Source: Candidatus Roizmanbacteria bacterium RIFCSPHIGHO2_01_FULL_39_8 (GTDB lineage Bacteria; Patescibacteriota; Microgenomatia; UBA1406; GWC2-37-13). Taken from it: DNA of 6,278 nt. The notes below the pieces were generated by a model that made no database searches, was not told the DNA's origin, and was given only the letters and a program-made list of their open reading frames with translations. The position numbers were made by a program, and so were the translations under genes. This document shows, piece by piece, positions 1-5,069 of this stretch (positions are counted from its first letter, which is position 1; every line of letters starts with the position of its first letter). The stretch is taken from assembly GCA_001789355.1 (NCBI GenBank), contig MFZI01000022.1, positions 24,906-31,183 of the forward strand, in the 5' to 3' direction.

Positions 1-525
1 TCTTTTCCCTCCGGGTTAGTCAAAGCAGTTGACTATAAAACAGAGCAGATAAGCTGGATCTTTAATCTAGTAAAGCAGAGGGAAGCAAAAAAAGAATTCG
101 TTAACTTTCAGGGACTCTCGTTTCAATTTGAAGAGGTCGTCAAATTCATAAAGGCATCACCGGTAAAAAGACCCCCCAGACAGTCTGTTGAGGTTTCCCA
201 TCCTTTACCGCATCAAGAATTTGAAATAATTGAACCAAGAGATGGATCTACAAAAAAGATCAGATACGGAAAAAAACCGACAGAAGCTAAAGGAGCAACT
301 CGTAACGATTCATATCTTGAGGCGGACCCTGTATTATACCGGTGGATACTAAAAGAAGTTCAAGTAAGACATCCGATGTATAATATCCAGGAAGTGCAGA
401 GATTTGCTCAGAAAGCTTTTGGAATTTGGATGAGAACTGGTGTAGAAAGACATAATATCAATAAAATTTTGGGTGAGTTAAGTATCATTATTAATGAAAT
501 AGGGGGAGGTGAAGATTCACTATGA
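1..525 (+). CDS. Unidentified protein, C-terminal 174 residues (5' end outside window)
   Basis: The frame is open from base 1 to TGA at 523-525, so at least 174 residues of a longer protein are present; the start lies upstream of the window. I do not recognise the family. Visible parts, numbered within the fragment, are a mixed charged/hydrophobic segment (1-52), a proline- and arginine-containing linker (53-60, SPVKRPPR), a charged, Lys-rich stretch (about 76-100), and a C-terminal helical block (about 105-165). In that block NIQEVQRFAQKAFG (128-141) and TGVERHNINKILGEL (146-160) are spaced like the two helices of a helix-turn-helix. No membrane segment or nucleotide-binding motif is seen. 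The stop codon overlaps the start of the next gene (ATGA), and the last residues (IGGGEDSL) are encoded by that gene's ribosome binding site, which points to translational coupling. DNA binding is only a possibility. The gene itself is well supported by the open frame and the junction. Confidence 0.8.
   Translation, partial: SFPSGLVKAVDYKTEQISWIFNLVKQREAKKEFVNFQGLSFQFEEVVKFIKASPVKRPPRQSVEVSHPLPHQEFEIIEPRDGSTKKIRYGKKPTEAKGATRNDSYLEADPVLYRWILKEVQVRHPMYNIQEVQRFAQKAFGIWMRTGVERHNINKILGELSIIINEIGGGEDSL
505..512 (+). promoter_or_regulatory. Strong Shine-Dalgarno for the 191-aa gene
   Basis: GGAGGTGA is an eight-base match to the complement of the 16S rRNA 3' tail, placed 9 nt before the ATG at 522. 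It lies inside the 3' end of the preceding coding sequence. It fixes the start of the 191-aa protein and is the strongest ribosome binding site in the window. Confidence 0.85.
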
Positions 526-1097
526 CACGTGAAGCATTAGGATTAGAGCCGGCACAATTTGATGCAAAAACATTCTTTGGTAGACCGGGGAAGGACGTTT
601 TGAATGATTGGGCCTATTCTTGGATATATCATACGAGCAGAAATAGAATTCACAATGGAAAAGGAGGAATTTTGGCTCTTCAGCTTGCTGATGGAATAAG
701 ATATTTCAATGTCGCTTTGGGTGTCTTTTATGATAGTTCCTCGACGATGAAGCGCTTTTCCTCATCAAGAGGGCCGGAAATTGAACAGTTAGAGCCAGGA
801 ACGATGATCGGTTTTAACTTTCACAAGCATAAGTTAGTTTTCATCAAAACTCAAAAAGCAGCAAATATTCAGTTGGCACAGCTTGAGGAAGTTGATATCG
901 AAGGAAATCCAGTCACTGTGGAACAGGAGATGTCAGCGGCCAGGATAGGAGCGCTTGTTGGTTTAGAAAACGGCGAAAGTATTCTGCTTGAAGCTTTTTC
1001 AATCCGAAACCGACCTGGTTTTTTACTCGATGTAACGGCGAGAAATTTTGTTGAACGAATTGGACTTGATGACCTAGAGCAGAGAATACTTGGATAA
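522..1097 (+). CDS. Unidentified 191-aa soluble protein, coupled to the upstream gene
   Basis: Function is not recognised. The protein has no signal peptide, no transmembrane segment and no nucleotide-binding or metal-binding signature that I can see. Residues about 50-110 alternate hydrophobic and polar residues in a beta-rich manner (for example ILALQLADGIRYFNVALGVF, 50-69). They include an SSS-x3-RFSSSR stretch (72-83), followed by a GFNFHKHKLVFIK strand-like segment (97-109). The C-terminal half contains VGLENGESILLEAF (146-159), then GFLLDVTARNFVERI (165-179) and a short helical end, DLEQRILG. The ATG at 522 is chosen because it follows a near-ideal Shine-Dalgarno and overlaps the previous stop codon (ATGA). 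The next gene starts 18 bp downstream on the same strand. The most likely context is a co-translated partner of the two flanking unknown proteins. An all-beta, single-strand-binding-like or structural fold is possible but untested. Confidence 0.85.
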   Translation: MTREALGLEPAQFDAKTFFGRPGKDVLNDWAYSWIYHTSRNRIHNGKGGILALQLADGIRYFNVALGVFYDSSSTMKRFSSSRGPEIEQLEPGTMIGFNFHKHKLVFIKTQKAANIQLAQLEEVDIEGNPVTVEQEMSAARIGALVGLENGESILLEAFSIRNRPGFLLDVTARNFVERIGLDDLEQRILG

Positions 1098-1103
1098 TAT
1101 AAT
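1098..1103 (+). promoter_or_regulatory. -10-like TATAAT just upstream of the 782-aa gene
   Basis: TATAAT occupies the first six bases after the preceding stop codon and ends 12 bp before the ATG at 1116. No convincing -35 is visible at 16-18 bp spacing (best is TAGAGC at 1075-1080, 3 of 6 matches to TTGACA). The gap also lacks a real Shine-Dalgarno; only A-rich AAAAGAAA is present. If it works, transcription would begin within a few bases of the start codon. In AT-rich DNA the hexamer can arise by chance, so it may only be intergenic spacer. Confidence 0.35.
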
Positions 1104-1115
1104 AAAAGAAATCAT

Positions 1116-3464
1116 ATGGAAAGAAAAGTGAACTCCATTCAACCCGTTGGTCAACTTGCGGAATTATTCCACCAGTTCGATGCCGCCAAACACATGCAGC
1201 AAAAAGAAGCTTTGGGGCGGCAATTAGTTACTCTTGTGACGGAGGACTCATTTGACTATGCGCCGATTATGCTCGTCCTGCAAAAAGGATTTCGGCAATT
1301 AGACTTTCCGAAGGAGCGAAGATTCTGGTTGCCGGTACTCAACGGAATAGATGATTACATTAACCGGCGATTTTTTGGACAAAAAATAATCGATTCGAAT
1401 TCTTCGGACCCTGCTGATTTAGCGATATATAAAGAGTTGATTGCAGAATTAGAAAAGCAGAAGAAAGGTTTTGTAAAAAAGGATTTGGTTCCCCCGAGTG
1501 TCTCACAGCTGTTGCACGATTTACAAGTAGGATTCGAACTTTTGGAGAGAATAAATACTCCAAAACAGGGACCAAATTCGATTAGTATGCCGTTTCGATC
1601 GAGCACACTTCTTAGTATAGCTCCGGAAGTGAGAAGAGGATGGGAGAAGCCCTTCAATGAAATATCAGAACTGTGTGCTCCTCAGGCCGGCGACGTTGAG
1701 TTAGTGCCGGACAAAGTGGTTTCATCGGCAAAGAAACAAGCAGGATTAGCACTTGAGGGTTTAGATATCCGCTTACCTCATATTTATTCCGATACTTTCG
1801 GTGGAGTTTCCCTTCAAGAACTATCAGAAGAAGAGGATATGTCAAAAAAAGAAGTGAGGGAGGCATTCGGAATGAAGGTACTTCGCTATATTGCTCATAT
1901 ACCTAAAGGAGACGTATTTTGGCAAAATTTTATAAAAGGAGTTTTCTTTGCACAAGGTGATTATGCGGCAAATCCCGAGGCTCCATTTCCACCTGATTCA
2001 CACTTTACCCAAAAAATCCTTAGATTCCAAATCTGGCTGGGAGAAAAAATGCTCCTTCCGGTTGTTAATCCAAAATATCTGGACTCTCAATTTGATACAG
2101 CCTTTGTTGAAGCGATGGAACCGATGAGTCCCGATACTCTTTTTAGAACAACGGGCAGCCTTTATCTTGCTTCGGCCCTATCTCCCCAAATCATACAACG
2201 ACTCAATCCGAATATCACACCGGCAGAAATATATGTTTCGAATGATTTATTAATTTCGGCAGTAGATTTGTTCCTTGAAGAAGCTCCTTACCAGCGATTG
2301 GCTATTCTTGATATTGCTTTAGAGGGATTTATAAGAAAATATTGGGAAAATATTAGGCAAAACTGGAGAGAGCGTTTTTTCGCTCATCCAAGGGAATTAG
2401 CCGAGATAGAAAAGAACTTTGGATTTCTCGCCCAGGAGGATCCAAGAAACATAAGCAAAGGCGCAGTACTTCATTCTCTTGAGCGGCACTTAGGTAAGGA
2501 TTTTATGAATAAACTTGAAGTCATTAGCGAGGATATAAGAAGTATTTCAGTGGATGTTTTGGCTACTTTATCTCGACAAGTAAAAAGTTATTGGCCCAAT
2601 CCTGAAGATGTTCGACCCTTACGATTTAACGAAAAAAAACTACCCCATCTTCTGGGCCTTAAAGATATCCGCTATATGGCCGGGGAAACGAGCGAGGAGC
2701 CGGTCGAATTTATGATTACAGGCCAGGATGCGAATACATCAATCGTAGGAAAAATGGACCTCGTTGAACAAAAAGTTGAATTTTATTTCGATCTTTCCGA
2801 TCATCCAAGCCTCCACACAATACTTGAGCATGTCGTCATTGCTTATTTTCAGAAATCACTTATGGTCGAAGAAAGCGTACGTGAGGCGAAAGCAAGAAGA
2901 CCGCTTACTACTCGACATGAAAAAACTTCAGACAAAAAAAGAGTATCTTCTATCTATGTGCCTCGGAAAAGATATATATACGCGAACACACAAGAAGCAG
3001 AGGGAACCCCCGCTAATGTAATAGACGCGAGCACGGCAAGTAAAATCATAGAGAGGGAAATGAAACGAAAAGGTATATTTGTTCCCCGTAGAGTGGTTTC
3101 CCATTCAAGAGGCCTTTTACACTCCAAAGAATATATTAGATTGATTCATCGGTACAATCGAGCAAATACAGATGAAGAAAGAGAAATTATTAAGGGTCAG
3201 ATAGTTGAAGCCAGACAAAAGATGGAAAAGCCTCCCAATAAGGCAGGTGTGGGTGAGTATCTCCGAACCATAAGAGATCCGGTAGTTGGAGACGATGTCT
3301 GTTATGAGCGCTGGATTAGTACCTATAACAGCCCGCGTCCGACAGATGAAGAGTTAAGATCACCTCAGTTGATGTACGAAAAATACTATAGAGATAGAGG
3401 ACCGCTTACCGACTTTGAAGATTACATTATCTCGAAGTTTTTAGAGGATTTAATTTTAGGATAG
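1116..3464 (+). CDS. Unidentified 782-aa soluble helical protein with sigma-region-4-like segment
   Basis: I cannot assign this protein to a family. It is predicted soluble, with no signal peptide or membrane helix, and no Walker A, helicase or nuclease signature was found. Residues 1-150 are amphipathic helices with a Lys-rich patch near 113-123. Residues 232-259 (starting SLQELSEEEDMSKKEVREAF) have the spacing and residue character of a sigma-70 region 4 or related helix-turn-helix. Residues 260-490 are helical and rich in aromatic residues. Residues 526-562 look like beta strands. From about 587 to 720 the chain is strongly basic, with two VPR motifs (615-617 and 656-658) and many Arg, Lys and His, and it ends in acidic helices (LEDLILG). 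The ATG at 1116 lies 18 bp after the preceding stop; its ribosome binding site is weak, and GTG at 1128 is a less likely alternative. It is probably in an operon with the 191-aa gene. Nucleic-acid binding is inferred from the HTH-like and basic segments only. Confidence 0.88.
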   Translation: MERKVNSIQPVGQLAELFHQFDAAKHMQQKEALGRQLVTLVTEDSFDYAPIMLVLQKGFRQLDFPKERRFWLPVLNGIDDYINRRFFGQKIIDSNSSDPADLAIYKELIAELEKQKKGFVKKDLVPPSVSQLLHDLQVGFELLERINTPKQGPNSISMPFRSSTLLSIAPEVRRGWEKPFNEISELCAPQAGDVELVPDKVVSSAKKQAGLALEGLDIRLPHIYSDTFGGVSLQELSEEEDMSKKEVREAFGMKVLRYIAHIPKGDVFWQNFIKGVFFAQGDYAANPEAPFPPDSHFTQKILRFQIWLGEKMLLPVVNPKYLDSQFDTAFVEAMEPMSPDTLFRTTGSLYLASALSPQIIQRLNPNITPAEIYVSNDLLISAVDLFLEEAPYQRLAILDIALEGFIRKYWENIRQNWRERFFAHPRELAEIEKNFGFLAQEDPRNISKGAVLHSLERHLGKDFMNKLEVISEDIRSISVDVLATLSRQVKSYWPNPEDVRPLRFNEKKLPHLLGLKDIRYMAGETSEEPVEFMITGQDANTSIVGKMDLVEQKVEFYFDLSDHPSLHTILEHVVIAYFQKSLMVEESVREAKARRPLTTRHEKTSDKKRVSSIYVPRKRYIYANTQEAEGTPANVIDASTASKIIEREMKRKGIFVPRRVVSHSRGLLHSKEYIRLIHRYNRANTDEEREIIKGQIVEARQKMEKPPNKAGVGEYLRTIRDPVVGDDVCYERWISTYNSPRPTDEELRSPQLMYEKYYRDRGPLTDFEDYIISKFLEDLILG

Positions 3465-3489
3465 ATACTTCTTGTCTTGGTTTTTCTGC
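3465..3489. other. 25-bp convergent gap with no visible terminator
   Basis: The 782-aa gene and the minus-strand glycosyltransferase gene end tail to tail here. The gap is pyrimidine-rich on the plus strand and contains TTTTT at 3481-3485, but I see no GC-rich inverted repeat before it or on the other strand. No intrinsic terminator can be supported, so the 3' ends of the two transcripts may overlap. Confidence 0.6.
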
Positions 3490-5040
3490 TTATTCGTACC
3501 TTTTTACAAATTGAATTGTGGTACTTTCATTAGGAAGTTGATACACTCCAAGTATTTCTGCTTTTCCTGTCCTTGTAAGTTGTGTTACATAATTAGATAT
3601 GAGATTCCGCTTATCACTCTCTTTGCTTCTAACGACTTCTTCCGTATTGGTTGAAACAATATAAAAATAGGAATATTTTTTCAACTCAGAATCTATATTT
3701 TCGGGTGAAAGACTAATAATATTTGTCATCTGTGCATTTTGAACGTTGTAAAGCTTCAGATACATCTCAAAGCTGTTTCCATTCATGTTTTGATAGTCAG
3801 GAAGAAAGATAATTTGTTGAAATCTTCCATTCAGTTCTTTTCGTAAGTCAAACACCATTTGCTCAAAAGGATAGCGAGACGTGTTGAATTGGTTATACCA
3901 GGCAATTTTATGGGGAAATGAAAAAAAAGATTGGCTATAGCCAAAAGCAATCAAAACGGTCACCATGAAAAAGATTACAAATCCAAAAAACCTACTTATA
4001 AATAACAGTTGAACTAAAAAATAAGCTAACAAGAGTGCGATAAAGGGCATGACTGGGAACATATAACGGATGTCTTTGTTAGGAAAAAGAGTGAGGGTGA
4101 GATACACAAACAAAGTGAAGAGAAAGAAGAGTGAAGTGGGTTTATTCACCTTCCTAACAAGGAGTATTGCGGGAAGTACAAAAAAAAGCACCGCATCATT
4201 CAGCGTCCATTTGACAAGTTCTATGGTGTAGTAAGTCCAGGTTAGCGGCGAAAAAAGTGACACAGGATCTCCTATTTCCCCGATGGATGCATTTTTATAA
4301 TAAATCAATAAACTTCGCAAGCTGATCAATATCCAAGGGAGAGAAAAGACTACTCCAAGCAAGTAGCTTGAACTTAAGAAAAAGAGTGAACTCATACGTG
4401 TATCCTTTCGGCTCGGTAAGAGATAAACCGCTATGAGAATGGGAATGTAAAAGAGCGCCTGGATTTTAGTTAAGGTCGCGAGGCCTACAATAAGAGCGAA
4501 GATCACTTTATTGCGGAATGTTTTCTTATCTGCTAGTTTAATAAGCGCAAGATAAAAAAGACAGATAAAAAAACTGAGGCCAATGTCAAGTGATAAGTAA
4601 TGAGATTGGTTCACTACTCCGGCAAAAAAAGAATAGAGAAAGGCAGCAGTAAGCCCTATCTTTATGCTTTTGTATTCATCCACTCCGATTCGATAAATGA
4701 GATATATTGTCGCGACAAAAAAGAGAGTTCCTATAAATTGAGCAATCCGGACGTCTGGATAAAGAATTAGCATGGATAACGCGGCTATGATTTTCAGAAG
4801 CGGGCCGTAGGGATCGGTAATTGTCACTAATATATATTCAGGCTGCCACCGGCCTGACAGTAATTCAGCAAAAATGTGATAGTACGAAAGCGCCCCTCGT
4901 GTATGAGCTGCTTCGTCCCAGGGTGGAGGAGTGGAGTTGAGTTGTAGCCAGACGAGATTTGCTATGAGATGAAAAAATATGAGCAGAAAGATGAGATATG
5001 ATGGCTGTAGGTACTTTTTTAGACTATTCCGAAGTCTCAT
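3490..5040 (-). CDS. PMT/ArnT-like GT-C membrane glycosyltransferase (GT39/GT83 type)
   Basis: This is a 516-aa integral membrane protein. It begins with a short basic N-terminus, then a first membrane helix (about 14-35) and an outside loop carrying WDEAAH (41-46). The Asp-Glu pair there matches the acidic catalytic motif found in the first loop of PMT/ArnT-type GT-C enzymes. DPYGPLLK (76-83) resembles the PP-containing loop motif of the family. SLDIGLSFF (150-158) carries the second conserved acidic position (D152). LTKIQALFYIP (190-200) and KDIRYMFPVMPF (322-333) are also family-like. About 10-12 hydrophobic spans run to residue 367, followed by a soluble C-terminal domain of about 150 residues, probably outside the cell. 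Known relatives move a sugar from a polyprenyl-phosphate carrier onto lipid, polysaccharide or protein; donor and acceptor cannot be read here. ATG at 5040 is chosen because an in-frame stop lies about 20 bp upstream and the next Met is residue 90. The gene is divergent from another GT-C gene. Confidence 0.9.
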   Translation of the reverse strand: MRLRNSLKKYLQPSYLIFLLIFFHLIANLVWLQLNSTPPPWDEAAHTRGALSYYHIFAELLSGRWQPEYILVTITDPYGPLLKIIAALSMLILYPDVRIAQFIGTLFFVATIYLIYRIGVDEYKSIKIGLTAAFLYSFFAGVVNQSHYLSLDIGLSFFICLFYLALIKLADKKTFRNKVIFALIVGLATLTKIQALFYIPILIAVYLLPSRKDTRMSSLFFLSSSYLLGVVFSLPWILISLRSLLIYYKNASIGEIGDPVSLFSPLTWTYYTIELVKWTLNDAVLFFVLPAILLVRKVNKPTSLFFLFTLFVYLTLTLFPNKDIRYMFPVMPFIALLLAYFLVQLLFISRFFGFVIFFMVTVLIAFGYSQSFFSFPHKIAWYNQFNTSRYPFEQMVFDLRKELNGRFQQIIFLPDYQNMNGNSFEMYLKLYNVQNAQMTNIISLSPENIDSELKKYSYFYIVSTNTEEVVRSKESDKRNLISNYVTQLTRTGKAEILGVYQLPNESTTIQFVKRYE

Positions 5041-5044
5041 ATCC

Positions 5045-5062
5045 TTAATTGTATATAATTAA
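5045..5062. promoter_or_regulatory. 18-bp near-perfect palindrome in the divergent promoter gap
   Basis: TTAATTGTATATAATTAA pairs with its own reverse complement at 16 of 18 positions; the single mismatched pair is G5051/T5056. It is centred between the two divergent genes, about 13 bp from one start codon and 16 bp from the other, and covers both candidate -10 hexamers. It could be a dimeric repressor operator that controls both genes, or simply two -10 boxes that are symmetrical because both resemble the consensus. The sequence does not decide between these. Confidence 0.5.
5054..5059 (+). promoter_or_regulatory. Candidate -10 box for the plus-strand glycosyltransferase gene
   Basis: This is a perfect TATAAT ending 10 bp before the ATG at 5070. 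A start site 6-8 bp downstream would leave a leader of only a few bases and would remove most of the GGAG at 5064-5067. No good -35 is seen at 16-18 bp upstream, where the sequence is already the other gene's coding region. It may be used as shown, or the gene may be transcribed from a start I cannot see. Confidence 0.4.
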
Positions 5063-5067
5063 AGGAG
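5061..5067 (+). promoter_or_regulatory. Shine-Dalgarno-like AAAGGAG, unusually close to the ATG at 5070
   Basis: AAAGGAG is a good match to the 16S complement but only 2 nt separate it from the ATG, against the usual 5-9 nt. The next in-frame candidate, TTG at 5082, is 14 nt away, which is too far. ATG at 5070 remains the best start, though this site may work poorly or not at all. Confidence 0.45.
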
Positions 5068-5069
5068 AA

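Noticed and set aside
1355..1657. Minus-strand open frames of 100, 71 and 70 codons between 1355 and 1866
   Set aside because: They lie wholly inside the 782-aa gene, have no supporting ribosome binding site that I can see, and translate to low-quality Cys/Ser/Phe-rich sequence typical of antisense shadows.
2632..2639. A8 run in the 782-aa gene, and a T8 run at 5301-5308 in the AftD-like gene, as phase-variation or slippage sites
   Set aside because: Both frames continue intact through the runs, no alternative product is suggested, and runs of eight are common in AT-rich DNA.
2764..3021. 85-codon plus-strand open frame overlapping the 782-aa gene
   Set aside because: It is an out-of-frame shadow in an A-rich stretch, where the sense frame gives a coherent protein; the translation is Lys-rich and featureless.
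1116..3464. Helicase, nuclease or ATPase identity for the 782-aa protein
   Set aside because: I looked for Walker A (GxxxxGK[S/T]), DEAD/H-like and PD-(D/E)xK-like patterns and found none that fit; naming it would be a guess.
3472..3654. 60-codon plus-strand open frame rich in Cys and Phe
   Set aside because: It is antisense to the glycosyltransferase C-terminus and has no Shine-Dalgarno; Cys/Phe richness is expected from the complement of that coding strand.
5049..5051. TTG as an earlier start for the plus-strand glycosyltransferase
   Set aside because: It follows a TAA stop immediately, has no ribosome binding site, and would place the Shine-Dalgarno-like AAAGGAG inside the coding sequence.
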